33,272 nt of DNA, taken from the NCBI GenBank assembly GCA_944326125.1, contig CALVCR010000114.1:1-33272 (forward strand). Reading direction: 5' to 3'. This stretch comes from Candidatus Gastranaerophilales bacterium (lineage in GTDB: Bacteria > Cyanobacteriota > Vampirovibrionia > Gastranaerophilales > Gastranaerophilaceae). This document shows, one piece after another, positions 6,544 through 14,577 of this stretch; within the stretch, counting starts at the first letter, position 1; each line of letters begins with the position of its first letter. The notes under the pieces were generated by a model. The model saw only the letters and a program-made list of their open reading frames with translations, was not told the origin of the DNA and did no database searches. Both the position numbers and the translations under genes were made by a program.

Positions 6544-7980
6544 GTTTTGATCGTCTTCCGCTCCTATTCTGTGAACGCGTATAAAGTTGGTTCTGCCTGA
6601 AATAAGTTTTGGAATAGACCCGATAATTATAATGCGTTCATCCTTCTTGAAAGAAGTGTTTTCCAGAATATATTTATCAATTTCTTTAAGAATAGCTATA
6701 TCTAAGACAGCATCCCATTCTTTATGGCTCGGTGTAATTCCCCAGTAAAGATTAAGTTTTCTACATGTTTTTTTAAGGTCAGAGATTGCTATTATGGGAA
6801 CTGACGGTCTTAATTTTGCTAAGAGTCTAGGAGTGTACCCCGTGTGGCTAAAGGCAAGAATTGCTTTAGCATGTAAATCTTGAGCCATTTTTACAGCTGC
6901 ATTGGCAATTGCCTGAGGTGAAAGTTCATAATGCTCATTAATATCCAGAATTAAATTTGAGAGACAGAACTGGCAGTTCTCTGTGTTATTTGCAATTTCT
7001 CTCATCATAGAAACAGCTTCTACAGGATATTTGCCCATCGCGGTTTCACCTGAAAGCATAACTGCATCCGTACCGTCCATAATTGCATTTGCAATATCAC
7101 TTGCCTCTGCTCTTGTAGGAATAGGTTCTTCTATCATTGATTCCAGCATTTGAGTAGCTACTATACAGACTCTTCTTTGTTTAATAGCTTTATCAATAAT
7201 AACTTTTTGTATAATAGGAACTTCTGCCGGCGACATTTCTATCCCCAGATCCCCTCTTGCAACCATTATTCCGTCTGCTTCATATATTATTTCATCAAGG
7301 TTTTTAACAGCTTGTGGTTTTTCTATCTTGGCAATAACCGGAATTTCGCCACCAATTGATCTGATATATTTTTTAGCCATAATAACATCAGTTGCTTCTC
7401 TGACAAATGATTGCGCAATATAGTCGGCATTATTTTCTACTGCAAATTGGATAAATTCTTTATCTCTTTTAGTTACAGCATCAAGGCTTGCGGTTGATCC
7501 GGGAAGGTTAATACCCTTTCTTGGCTTTATAACTTCACCGTAAAGAACTTCTGTATAAACTTTGCCGTCTTTAACATCGCATACACATAATCCGACTTTA
7601 CCATCATCAAGGAGAATCTTATCCCCTGTTTTTACGTCATCTGCGATTCCCTCATAGTCAACCGGAATAAAGTCAGAGTTTTCTTCATATTCTCCGGCTT
7701 TGAGAGTTAGTTTGTCTCCGCATTTGATTTCAATAGGCGAAGGAATGTTTCCAACACGTATTTTAGGACCTTGCAGGTCTATCATAAAAGGTATATATAA
7801 ACCAAGTTCATCTGATACTTTTCTTATATTTTGAATATTTTCCAAATGACCTTCCATGTTTCCGTGGGAAGTGTTAAGCCTGAACATAGAAGCTCCTGCT
7901 AAAGTTAATTTTTTTATCATCTCATATGATGAAGTTGCAGGCCCCAGTGTTGCAACAATTTTTGTTTTACCTTTCTTCAT
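6526..7980 (-). CDS. pyk: pyruvate kinase
   Basis: 484 aa. Catalyses phosphoenolpyruvate + ADP to pyruvate + ATP, the last step of glycolysis, in the cytoplasm. Residues 5-14 KTKIVATLGP and 34-40 RLNTSHG form the conserved N-terminal substrate site; VARGDLGIEM carries the metal and K+ region; ATQMLESM and SGETAMGKYPVEAV are characteristic of the A domain. The B domain inserts at about 70-165. The C-terminal domain is of normal length and has no extra PEP-utiliser domain; the tail ends in a Cys-rich KKCGC. GAGGAG lies 9 nt before the ATG. It is divergent from the LysM gene. Confidence 0.97.
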   Translation of the reverse strand: MKKGKTKIVATLGPATSSYEMIKKLTLAGASMFRLNTSHGNMEGHLENIQNIRKVSDELGLYIPFMIDLQGPKIRVGNIPSPIEIKCGDKLTLKAGEYEENSDFIPVDYEGIADDVKTGDKILLDDGKVGLCVCDVKDGKVYTEVLYGEVIKPRKGINLPGSTASLDAVTKRDKEFIQFAVENNADYIAQSFVREATDVIMAKKYIRSIGGEIPVIAKIEKPQAVKNLDEIIYEADGIMVARGDLGIEMSPAEVPIIQKVIIDKAIKQRRVCIVATQMLESMIEEPIPTRAEASDIANAIMDGTDAVMLSGETAMGKYPVEAVSMMREIANNTENCQFCLSNLILDINEHYELSPQAIANAAVKMAQDLHAKAILAFSHTGYTPRLLAKLRPSVPIIAISDLKKTCRKLNLYWGITPSHKEWDAVLDIAILKEIDKYILENTSFKKDERIIIIGSIPKLISGRTNFIRVHRIGAEDDQNKKCGC

Positions 7981-8091
7981 ACTATTTATCTCCTCGTAAA
8001 ATCTTAAAACACACTAATTATATTTGAAAAAAATTTTCATGTATACAATTCTTAATATTAAACGCAATTTTTTTTACAAATTTTTCTTTTA

Positions 8092-8097
8092 TATAAT
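8092..8097 (+). promoter_or_regulatory. -10 box of the LysM gene
   Basis: TATAAT, 32 nt before ATG 8130. No convincing -35 was found at 16-18 nt; the upstream sequence is a T-rich tract. Confidence 0.45.
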
Positions 8098-8129
8098 ATG
8101 GGGAATTTTTAAAATAGGAGATTTTGTAA

Positions 8130-8870
8130 ATGGTGGATATTGCTGCAGAAAATAAGTACATTAGTTATGTTATGAATAAGATTTCTACAGATAATGTTGA
8201 AAAGGAGTCTTATACTGTTCAAAAAGGTGATAATCTATGGAATTTAGCAAAGAAAGAATTAGAAAAAACCGGTAAGGCATCTAATCAAGAAATTAGTAAT
8301 TACATGTTATTGATTGCTAAACTAAACGGTTTGGATACTTATGAAAAGATGAATTCTCTTAAATATGATCAGACCATTTTTATGCCTGATACCGATGTTA
8401 AATCTGCTAGAGAATATATCGGGCTCGAATCTGTTCAAAAAGAATTAACGGCTGCTGAGAAAAGTTTATATCAGACACTTGAACTTCTCAAGTCTGACGA
8501 AGTAGAAATTACAAAAAGATATAGCGGCGCTTCTGATGTAGAAGTGTATATTGCACAAAAGGAAGATAAAGACATAGGTTTTCCAACGACTGCTGCTTCA
8601 ATATATACCAAAGGCCATGGCAAAGATATGAAAATTTTGCAATTTGCTTTTGAAGATTCTGAAGAAAATATTCAACCGGAGCGCCTCGACTATACAATGT
8701 ATGAGAACGGGCAGATAGTTAGAAGTTCTTACTCAAGATATTCAGCAGAAAAAAACGGTGCGATTAAAAAAATTGATAATCTTGGTGAAGTTACAAATAC
8801 CTTGAAAGACATTCTTTCAACAAAAGCTCTGGATTACAGTATAGGAACGACAATATCTTTAAATATGTAA
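8130..8870 (+). CDS. LysM-domain protein of unknown function
   Basis: 246 aa. Residues about 27-86 form a LysM-type module: SYTVQKGDNLWNLAKKEL, an inserted helix, then a return strand ending in QTIFMPD. LysM binds N-acetylglucosamine-containing glycans such as peptidoglycan. No signal peptide or transmembrane helix is visible at the N-terminus (MVDIAAENKYISYVMNKI), which is odd for a wall-binding protein. The remaining 150 residues have no recognised catalytic motif. AGGAG lies 11 nt before the ATG. It is a monocistronic unit with its own -10 box and a following hairpin. A cytoplasmic or non-classically exported role is possible. Confidence 0.8.
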   Translation: MVDIAAENKYISYVMNKISTDNVEKESYTVQKGDNLWNLAKKELEKTGKASNQEISNYMLLIAKLNGLDTYEKMNSLKYDQTIFMPDTDVKSAREYIGLESVQKELTAAEKSLYQTLELLKSDEVEITKRYSGASDVEVYIAQKEDKDIGFPTTAASIYTKGHGKDMKILQFAFEDSEENIQPERLDYTMYENGQIVRSSYSRYSAEKNGAIKKIDNLGEVTNTLKDILSTKALDYSIGTTISLNM

Positions 8871-8872
8871 TA

Positions 8873-8913
8873 AAAAACAACAACCGGATTACATTGCTGT
8901 CTGGTTGTTGTTT
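8873..8913. terminator. terminator between the LysM gene and tRNA-Pro
   Basis: Inverted repeat AAACAACAACC / GGTTGTTGTTT around an 18-nt centre. The T-run is stronger on the minus strand, so it mainly ends tRNA-Pro, but it can work both ways. Confidence 0.8.
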
Positions 8914-8919
8914 AAGAAA

Positions 8920-8993
8920 TCGGGATGACAGGATTTGAACCTGCGACCCCTTCGTCCCGAACGAAGTACGCTACCAAGCTGCGCTACATCCCG
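8920..8993 (-). tRNA. tRNA-Pro (anticodon CGG)
   Basis: 74 nt without encoded CCA. Acceptor CGGGATG/CATCCCG, discriminator A. D-arm GCGCAGCTTGGTAGCGT. Anticodon stem CTTCG/CGAAG with loop TTCGGGA gives CGG, reading CCG. T-arm GCAGG-TTCAAAT-CCTGT. An interrupted copy of its 5' half lies just upstream. Confidence 0.97.
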
Positions 8994-9036
8994 ATAAAAA
9001 AGTATTCAATTGTCAAACGGGTTGTTGAGCGTACTT

Positions 9037-9113
9037 GAACGAAGTACTACCTCTCCTCAAATGTGACATTTAGTCACATTTTCGTCGGCAGAGTCAAGCT
9101 GCGCTACATCCCG
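9037..9113 (-). pseudogene. interrupted 5'-half copy of tRNA-Pro
   Basis: On the minus strand it reads CGGGATGTAGCGCAGCTTG (9113-9095), identical to tRNA-Pro positions 1-19, then a 43-nt insert (9094-9052), then GGTAGTACTTCGTTC (9051-9037), resuming the tRNA sequence through the anticodon stem with small changes before it diverges. The break is in the D-loop. The insert carries the perfect inverted repeat AAATGTGAC/GTCACATTT (9059-9081). The 3' half is missing, so it is not functional. It lies between the tRNA promoter and the intact gene. Confidence 0.75.
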
Positions 9114-9143
9114 ATACATAAATTAATATCAATGTACATTTCT

Positions 9144-9171
9144 ATTCTAGTATTAAAATATTTGCTTGCAA
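9144..9171 (-). promoter_or_regulatory. probable promoter for the tRNA-Pro unit
   Basis: TTGCAA (9166-9171), a 16-nt spacer, TAGAAT (9144-9149) on the minus strand. It would transcribe the interrupted tRNA-Pro copy first and then the intact tRNA-Pro. Confidence 0.45.
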
Positions 9172-9306
9172 GGGGTATCTTTTATTAAAAAGTGAGAGAA
9201 TTAGATAAAAATTAGGTAGGAATTCCTCTTTTAAATCTCCTTAAAATATTGATAATAAAAATATAAACATTTTGAGATTTTTATCGCGAAAGGAGATTGT
9301 ATTAAA

Positions 9307-9942
9307 ATGAAAGTGTTGTTGATTAATGGTTCCCCTCACAAAAATGGATGTACCTATACTGCCCTGAATGAAATTGCAAAGACTCTTGAGTCTGAAGGGA
9401 TAGGTGCGGAAATCTATTTTATAGGAACAGACCCTATTTCTCCATGCAAGGCTTGCAGAGCATGCGCAAAAATCGGGAAATGTGTAATAAAAGACAAAGT
9501 AAATGATTTTATTGACTATGCGGCTGATTTTGACGGCTTTATAATTGGCTCTCCCGTCCACTATGCAAGTGTAAGCGGTTCTATTGCACCTTTCCTTCAC
9601 AGAGCGTTCTTTGCCTGCTTTATGTCAGGAAGAGGTAATGTATTCAGACTTAAACCGGGTGCTGCTGTTGTAAGTGCAAGAAGAGCCGGTACTACAGCTA
9701 CACTGGATCAATTAAATAAATATTTTACTATTACAGAAATGCCTATAATTTCTTCCCGTTACTGGAATATGGTTCACGGACAAAATCCGGAAGAAGTTTT
9801 GCAGGATAAAGAAGGTATGCAGAATATGAGGATACTTGCTAAGAACTTTGCATACTACCTTAAGTGTAAAGAAGCCGCTGCAAAGGCAGGGATAAATCCG
9901 CCGGAGCCGGAAGAAATTGAATTTACTAATTTTATCAGATAA
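9307..9942 (+). CDS. FMN-binding iron-sulfur flavoprotein (NADPH-dependent FMN reductase family)
   Basis: 211 aa flavodoxin-like fold. MKVLLINGSPHKNGCT (1-16) is the beta strand and phosphate-binding loop for FMN. Cys47, 50, 53 and 59 (CKACRACAKIGKC) form the compact cysteine motif of iron-sulfur flavoproteins, which ligate a 4Fe-4S cluster in the family. GSPVHYASVSG (86-96) is the second FMN-contact loop. It likely transfers electrons between a ferredoxin or NAD(P)H and a small substrate; the partner is unknown. AAGGAG precedes the ATG. An aldo/keto reductase starts 12 nt after its stop with its own AAAGGAG, so the two form an operon concerned with cytoplasmic redox metabolism. Confidence 0.88.
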   Translation: MKVLLINGSPHKNGCTYTALNEIAKTLESEGIGAEIYFIGTDPISPCKACRACAKIGKCVIKDKVNDFIDYAADFDGFIIGSPVHYASVSGSIAPFLHRAFFACFMSGRGNVFRLKPGAAVVSARRAGTTATLDQLNKYFTITEMPIISSRYWNMVHGQNPEEVLQDKEGMQNMRILAKNFAYYLKCKEAAAKAGINPPEPEEIEFTNFIR

Positions 9943-9954
9943 AAGGAGATATCT

Positions 9955-10797
9955 ATGGAAACAGTTAAATTGAATAATGGCGTTGAAATGCCGATTTTAG
10001 GTTATGGTGTTTACCAGGTCGGCCCTGCTGAGTGTGAAAGATGTGTCAGAGACGCAATTGATACAGGTTACAGATTAATTGATACTGCGCAGTCTTATTT
10101 TAACGAAGAAGGTGTTGGGAATGCGATAAAAAATTCAGGAGTTAAAAGAGAAGATTTGTTTCTTGTAACAAAAATATGGATTTCCAGATCCGGTGATGAA
10201 AAAGCAGCTGCTTCCATAGATGAATCTTTAAGAAAACTTCAAACAGATTATGTAGATTTGTTGTTAATTCATCAGCCTTTTGGAGATTATTACGGAACCT
10301 ATAGAGCTATGGAAAAGGCTTATAAAGCCGGTAAAGCCCGTGCAATTGGCGTAAGTAATTTCTATCCGGACAGGTTTATTGACTTATCTCATTTTTGCGA
10401 AATTCAGCCTGTCGTAAATCAGGTTGAAACTCATGTTTTCCAACAGCAGAAGAAAGCTCGAGAAATCATGAAAAAGTATAATACTCAGATTATGTCCTGG
10501 GGCCCTTTTGCGGAAGGTAAAAATAATATGTTTAAGAATGAAACCCTTGTTTCAATCGGCGAAAAATACGGAAAATCTTCAGCGCAAGTCGCTCTGCGCT
10601 TTCTGACACAGGAAGGAATTGTTGTAATTCCGAAATCCGTTAAGAAAGAACGTATGGAACAGAATTTGAATATTTTCGATTTCAAATTGTCACCGGAAGA
10701 ACTTGCTGAAATAAGAGCTCTGGATACCGGAAAGAGCCTTTTCTTCTCTCACTATGATCCGGAAACAGTTGAAATGATAATCAATCTCACAAGATAA
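9955..10797 (+). CDS. aldo/keto reductase (2,5-diketogluconate reductase-like)
   Basis: 280 aa single-domain TIM barrel. The catalytic tetrad is visible: D43, Y48 (DTAQSYFN), K73 (VTKIW) and H106 (LLIHQP). VIPKSVKKERMEQN near residue 225 is the NADPH 2'-phosphate binding loop. Reduces aldehydes or ketones with NADPH; the exact substrate cannot be read from sequence. The N-terminus LNNGVEMPILGYGVYQV is typical of the small AKR subfamily. AAAGGAG lies 7 nt before the ATG and 12 nt separate it from the flavoprotein gene. A small membrane-peptide gene follows after 13 nt. Confidence 0.93.
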   Translation: METVKLNNGVEMPILGYGVYQVGPAECERCVRDAIDTGYRLIDTAQSYFNEEGVGNAIKNSGVKREDLFLVTKIWISRSGDEKAAASIDESLRKLQTDYVDLLLIHQPFGDYYGTYRAMEKAYKAGKARAIGVSNFYPDRFIDLSHFCEIQPVVNQVETHVFQQQKKAREIMKKYNTQIMSWGPFAEGKNNMFKNETLVSIGEKYGKSSAQVALRFLTQEGIVVIPKSVKKERMEQNLNIFDFKLSPEELAEIRALDTGKSLFFSHYDPETVEMIINLTR

Positions 10798-10810
10798 GGA
10801 CCCTGATAAA

Positions 10811-10927
10811 ATGAAAATGTACTTTTTTATAATTGCGTTAATATCTTTTTTCTTTGCTTTTTTATCACAGATAATCTTTTCGTATGATAAAAACGGTAAG
10901 TTGTTTTATAAGAACCATTTGCGATAA
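10811..10927 (+). CDS. small single-pass membrane protein (38 aa)
   Basis: ATG 10811 to TAA 10927. Sequence starts MKMYFFIIALISFFFAF and holds one hydrophobic helix (about residues 4-25), then a charged tail with Lys, Asp, Asn and Arg (YDKNGKLFYKNHLR). AAGGA lies 10 nt upstream. It sits between the aldo/keto reductase and a terminator, so it would be the last gene of that operon. No family recognised. The amphipathic layout and the nearby terminator support a real gene, but no homology is available. Confidence 0.5.
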   Translation: MKMYFFIIALISFFFAFLSQIIFSYDKNGKLFYKNHLR

Positions 10928-10936
10928 AGTCTCTGT

Positions 10937-10966
10937 GCTGCCATAGAAATATGGCAGCCTTTATTT
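10937..10966 (+). terminator. Rho-independent terminator
   Basis: GCTGCCATA / TATGGCAGC with a GAAA tetraloop, followed by CTTTATTTTA. Ends the flavoprotein-reductase operon. Confidence 0.85.
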
Positions 10967-10972
10967 TAGAAT
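10967..10972 (+). promoter_or_regulatory. -10-like box placing the start point at the ATG
   Basis: TAGAAT ends 6 nt before ATG 10979. No Shine-Dalgarno is present. No good -35 is seen, because the upstream sequence is the preceding terminator. Confidence 0.35.
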
Positions 10973-10978
10973 TAAAAA

Positions 10979-11578
10979 ATGCTGAATAATTATATTACAT
11001 ACTTAAATTTTCTCAATGAGAAATTGGATAAATTTTTTAGACAGCAAAAGCCTTATGTTTTCTGTAAAAAAGGCTGCTCCAGGTGCTGCCGGAATGCGCA
11101 ATTCCCTTATACATCAATAGAAATGACTTATCTGCTTCAAGGTTTGATGAGACTGGATAAGGAGACTCTTAATATTATATCTGCTAAGGTTGACAGAATA
11201 TTGGAAGAGGAGAAAATCTTTCAAGGAGAACGTTTTAGGTATGATTGCCCGTTTCTTATAAATGATGCTTGTTCTGTCTATGAATACAGAGGTATTGTGT
11301 GCAGAACTTTCGGACTCCCGACTCAAGCTCCCGACGGTGCACTTCTAATTCCGTTTTGTTGTTATGAAGGTTTGAATTATTCCAATGTTTTTGATATTGA
11401 TAAGAATAAGGTGTCGGAAGAAAAGGTTAGGGCTCTAAATCCGGAATTTGAGCCGTACGGGTACAATATAAGCTACGAATATCTAACGAATCCGGATTTT
11501 GAAAGAGGGTTTAACTTCTCTTTCGGCGAAAGGAAACCTCTTATTGAATGGTTTAAAATGAAAGGAAATATGAAATAG
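10979..11578 (+). CDS. YkgJ-family cysteine-cluster protein
   Basis: 199 aa. Cysteines C29, C33, C36 and C37 (CKKGCSRCC), then C90 (CPFL), C98, C108 (CRTFG) and C127/C128 match the YkgJ/CxxCxxCC cluster family, thought to bind zinc or an Fe-S cluster. The biochemical role of the family is unsettled. The start ATG 10979 has no Shine-Dalgarno and follows a TAGAAT box by 6 nt, so the mRNA may be leaderless. The MFS transporter ATG lies 2 nt after its stop, indicating tight co-transcription and probable translational coupling. Confidence 0.85.
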   Translation: MLNNYITYLNFLNEKLDKFFRQQKPYVFCKKGCSRCCRNAQFPYTSIEMTYLLQGLMRLDKETLNIISAKVDRILEEEKIFQGERFRYDCPFLINDACSVYEYRGIVCRTFGLPTQAPDGALLIPFCCYEGLNYSNVFDIDKNKVSEEKVRALNPEFEPYGYNISYEYLTNPDFERGFNFSFGERKPLIEWFKMKGNMK

Positions 11579-11579
11579 G

Positions 11580-12812
11580 ATGAACAGGCTGGCATCAGCA
11601 TTCAGAGCATTAAAATACAGAAATTTCAGATTGTTTTTCCCCGGTCTTGTAACTTCTCAAGTCGGAATTTGGATACAGAATGTTGCATTGAGCTGGGTTG
11701 TTTATGATTTGACTAATTCTCCGTTTATGATGGGGTTGATTATGTTTTTCAATACGATCCCGTTGTTTCTCGTGACTCCGTTTGCCGGAGTAATTATAGA
11801 TAAGTTTAACAGGCATAAGCTCTTAAAAATGATTCAGATTCTTTTTGCTCTGCAATCCTTTTTAATTGCCGTATGTGCATTGAGCGGACATCTAAGGATT
11901 TGGAATATTATTTTATTGGGCGTCTTTTTAAATACGATAGCTGCAATTGACACTCCTTTAAGGCAATCGACATATATTCATCTTGTTGATGATAAAAGGG
12001 ATTTGAGTAATGCTATTTCACTTAACTCTGCCTGTTTTAACGTAGCAAGACTTGTAGGGCCGGCTCTTGCAGGCGTTCTTTTATCATTAGTCGGTGCGGG
12101 ATGGTGCTTTGCAATTAACTTTATATGTATTTTCCCTTCTGTAATCCTTGTTGCTATGATGAAATTTGAGGATAAAAAATCAGAAAAAATTAAAAATACA
12201 ACAATTTTAGACGGTTTAAAAGAAGGCTGGGAATATGCTTTTAGCTCAGAGCAAATACTTACTCTGCTTGCTTTTATCGGCTTATTTGCTTTTATTGCAC
12301 TTTCTTATCCAATGCTTATGCCGATTTACACAAAAGACGTTTTGCAGGGAGATTCAAGAATCCTGGGCTATGTTATGAGTTCTGCCGGTATCGGCGCTTT
12401 ATGTTCTTCTATTTTTCTGGCTGCTAAAACTACCTTGCGAGGGTTAAAATACATATTGTGTTTGGGGGCGCTTCTTTTAAGTGCGGCATTTATCTGTTTG
12501 GGATTTACTGAAAATGTAGTTCCGGCTTGTGTCTTTATGTTTTGTGTAGGTTTTGGTATGACATCTGCCATGACTCCTGAAAATACTCTTTTACAGTCAA
12601 TTGTCGATGATGATAAAAGAGGCAGGATAATGAGTATTCACACCATCTGTTTTACCGGTGTTACCTCTTTGAGTAATTTTGTTGCAGGTTCAATTACTCA
12701 GGTTATTGGTATTTCCAATGCTATGATACTATTTGGAAGTGTTTTATTTACGGCAGCACTCTTCTTTACGGTAAAATTCTACCATATGCAGTTTCAGTCG
12801 CGCTTGTTCTGA
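11580..12812 (+). CDS. MFS transporter (EntS/MFS_3-like exporter)
   Basis: 410 aa with about 12 hydrophobic segments. The N-terminus FRALKYRNFRLFFPGLVTSQVG is characteristic of the MFS_3/EntS group. DKFNRHKLLKMI in the loop after the second helix corresponds to MFS motif A, and a second related loop (DDDKRGRIMSIH) follows the later helices. Members export siderophores, drugs or other small molecules using proton motive force; the substrate here is unknown. The start is ATG 11580, 2 nt after the preceding stop. A TetR gene follows downstream, but it has its own operator and promoter, so whether it controls this transporter is uncertain. Confidence 0.88.
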   Translation: MNRLASAFRALKYRNFRLFFPGLVTSQVGIWIQNVALSWVVYDLTNSPFMMGLIMFFNTIPLFLVTPFAGVIIDKFNRHKLLKMIQILFALQSFLIAVCALSGHLRIWNIILLGVFLNTIAAIDTPLRQSTYIHLVDDKRDLSNAISLNSACFNVARLVGPALAGVLLSLVGAGWCFAINFICIFPSVILVAMMKFEDKKSEKIKNTTILDGLKEGWEYAFSSEQILTLLAFIGLFAFIALSYPMLMPIYTKDVLQGDSRILGYVMSSAGIGALCSSIFLAAKTTLRGLKYILCLGALLLSAAFICLGFTENVVPACVFMFCVGFGMTSAMTPENTLLQSIVDDDKRGRIMSIHTICFTGVTSLSNFVAGSITQVIGISNAMILFGSVLFTAALFFTVKFYHMQFQSRLF

Positions 12813-12881
12813 TATGTGGCTTAAGAAGTTGCGGACAGGCTATTTAGGCCTGTTAATCAGCTATGTTTTGTTTCGATTTAC

Positions 12882-12909
12882 TGACCCTAAGTCATTGACT
12901 TTAAGTCAA
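12882..12909 (+). promoter_or_regulatory. tandem palindromic operators at the tetR promoter
   Basis: TGACCCTAAGTCA (12882-12894) and TGACTTTAAGTCA (12896-12908) are spaced by 14 bp. The second is centred in the 17-bp palindrome ATTGACTTTAAGTCAAT (12894-12910). Its TTGACT could itself be the -35, with AT-rich -10 candidates at 12913-12923. Binding here would block the promoter, so autorepression by the downstream TetR protein is inferred. Confidence 0.7.
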
Positions 12910-12946
12910 TAATATGATAATATAAAAATATAAACAGGAGTATTGT

Positions 12947-13549
12947 ATGAATAAGAGACAAATTGCGGCACAAAATACAAAAAGAAAGCTTATTTCAACG
13001 GCTTTAGAATTATTAAAGGAAAAAGGCTTTGATGCGATTAATGTTGAAGATATTACTAAAAAGGCAGGGGTTGCAAAAGGAACCTTTTATACATATTTTA
13101 AGCGCAAGGAGGATATAGTTTTAGATATCAGCCGTGTGCCGTTTAGTGAGATAGCGGAAGAGTTAGAAAAAATGGACGGTGTGGATATTATTGAAAAACT
13201 TACTTATTATTTTCACCGTTTTATGGAGTGTGTTGAGTATGGAGGTATTCATATTTGCCGTCAATGGACAAGAGATGTTTTAGATCCGAATTCTGTACCT
13301 GAAAATAAAGACGGGCAGAAGTGGGCTTATGATTATGAGATGCTGAAGGATATTTTAGGTTCTGCTGTTAAAACAGTTGAATTGAGGAGTGATACGCCTG
13401 TTGAATTATTAGCACATATTATCATAAGTGAACTTTACGGAATGATGACTTGCTGGTGTATGTCAGACGGCGAGTTTGAGCCGCTTGAATGGACTGAAAA
13501 GTTTTGTAAAGTGCAGCTTAAAGCTATTTTTGAACCATATTTAAAATAA
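12947..13549 (+). CDS. TetR/AcrR-family transcriptional regulator
   Basis: 200 aa. The N-terminal helix-turn-helix spans about residues 12-58, with the recognition segment ITKKAGVAKGTFYTYFKRKEDI (shown in part: AGVAKGTFYTYFKRKED) typical of TetR. The C-terminal ligand domain is variable and contains several Cys and Trp (ICRQWTRD, CWCMSDGEF). AGGAG precedes the ATG. Tandem palindromes overlie its promoter, pointing to autoregulation. The aldo/keto reductase starts 12 nt after its stop, so reductase and regulator form an operon, and the inducer is probably a reactive carbonyl or related compound. Confidence 0.93.
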   Translation: MNKRQIAAQNTKRKLISTALELLKEKGFDAINVEDITKKAGVAKGTFYTYFKRKEDIVLDISRVPFSEIAEELEKMDGVDIIEKLTYYFHRFMECVEYGGIHICRQWTRDVLDPNSVPENKDGQKWAYDYEMLKDILGSAVKTVELRSDTPVELLAHIIISELYGMMTCWCMSDGEFEPLEWTEKFCKVQLKAIFEPYLK

Positions 13550-13560
13550 GGAGGTAATCT

Positions 13561-14562
13561 ATGAAATACAGAAAATTGCGTGATATTGAAGTTTCTGCAG
13601 TCGGTATGGGATGTATGGGCTTTTCTCATGGCTACGGCGCTCTCCCTCCGGAAGAAGAATCAATAAGGTTAATGAGAAAAGCATATGATCTGGGTTGTAC
13701 TCTTTTTGATACAGCGGAAGCTTACGGACCTTATGTTAATGAAGAACTGGTCGGAAAAGCTGTTAAACCTTTTAGAGATAAAATTATTCTTACAACAAAA
13801 TTTGTTCCGGTATCCCAGCCTGGACAGGAGATTCCGGAAGGTAAATTGAGTAAAAAAGGTGTGACAAATGCCTTGAACGATTCACTCAAAAGGCTTCAAA
13901 CAGATTATATTGATATTTATTACGAACACAGGGTTCCTTTGGATTCCAATGTGGAAGAGGTTGCAGAATGGATGGGCGAATTTATAAAAGAAGGTAAAAT
14001 ACGCGCCTGGGGACAGTCTCAGTCTACTGAAGAACAAATAAGAAAGGCTCATTCAGTAACACCACTTACTGCAATACAAAGCGAGTATTCAATGATGGAG
14101 AGAATGTTTGAAAAAGATGTCATTCCGACATGTCAGGAATTAAATATAGGTTTTGTGGCTTTTTCTCCTATGGCGAGCGGTTTCTTGAGCGGTAAATATA
14201 ATAAGGATACTCAATATAAGGGAGATGATGTAAGAAGGGTTATTACAAGATTTAATCCTGAAAATGTTGAAAAGAATCAGCCGCTCTTGGATTTATTACA
14301 CGCTGTTGCGGATAAAAAAGGTGTAACTCCTGCTCAGTTATCACTGGCATGGATGCTTCACAAGTATCCTCATGTTGTGCCGATTCCGGGTATGAGAAAG
14401 GATGAAAGAGTTATCGAAAATCTCGGCGCCGCAGATGTTATCTTAACAGATGAAGAATTTAATAACATAGAAACAGAACTAAATAAGATAACAATCTATG
14501 GCAACAGAACCGACGAGGATATCCATAAACTCGGTTCAGTAAAAGCACGTGATTTTAATTAA
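13561..14562 (+). CDS. aldo/keto reductase (large, AKR13/YakC-like)
   Basis: 333 aa TIM barrel. The catalytic tetrad D50, Y55 (DTAEAYGPY), K80 (TTKF) and H123 (YYEHR) is intact. The variant YYEHR in place of the common LIHQP/LHRPD and the start VSAVGMGCMGFSHGYG mark the larger AKR13-type subgroup. VIPGMRKDERVIENLG (in part) is the NADPH-binding loop near residue 280. AAGGAGG precedes the ATG. Second gene of the tetR operon, likely induced by its substrate through that regulator. Substrate unknown. Confidence 0.93.
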   Translation: MKYRKLRDIEVSAVGMGCMGFSHGYGALPPEEESIRLMRKAYDLGCTLFDTAEAYGPYVNEELVGKAVKPFRDKIILTTKFVPVSQPGQEIPEGKLSKKGVTNALNDSLKRLQTDYIDIYYEHRVPLDSNVEEVAEWMGEFIKEGKIRAWGQSQSTEEQIRKAHSVTPLTAIQSEYSMMERMFEKDVIPTCQELNIGFVAFSPMASGFLSGKYNKDTQYKGDDVRRVITRFNPENVEKNQPLLDLLHAVADKKGVTPAQLSLAWMLHKYPHVVPIPGMRKDERVIENLGAADVILTDEEFNNIETELNKITIYGNRTDEDIHKLGSVKARDFN

Positions 14563-14577
14563 GAATTCTTTATTATT

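Noticed and set aside
8130-8870. LysM protein as a peptidoglycan hydrolase
   Set aside because: No catalytic motif (NlpC/P60, lytic transglycosylase or amidase) and no signal peptide are visible.
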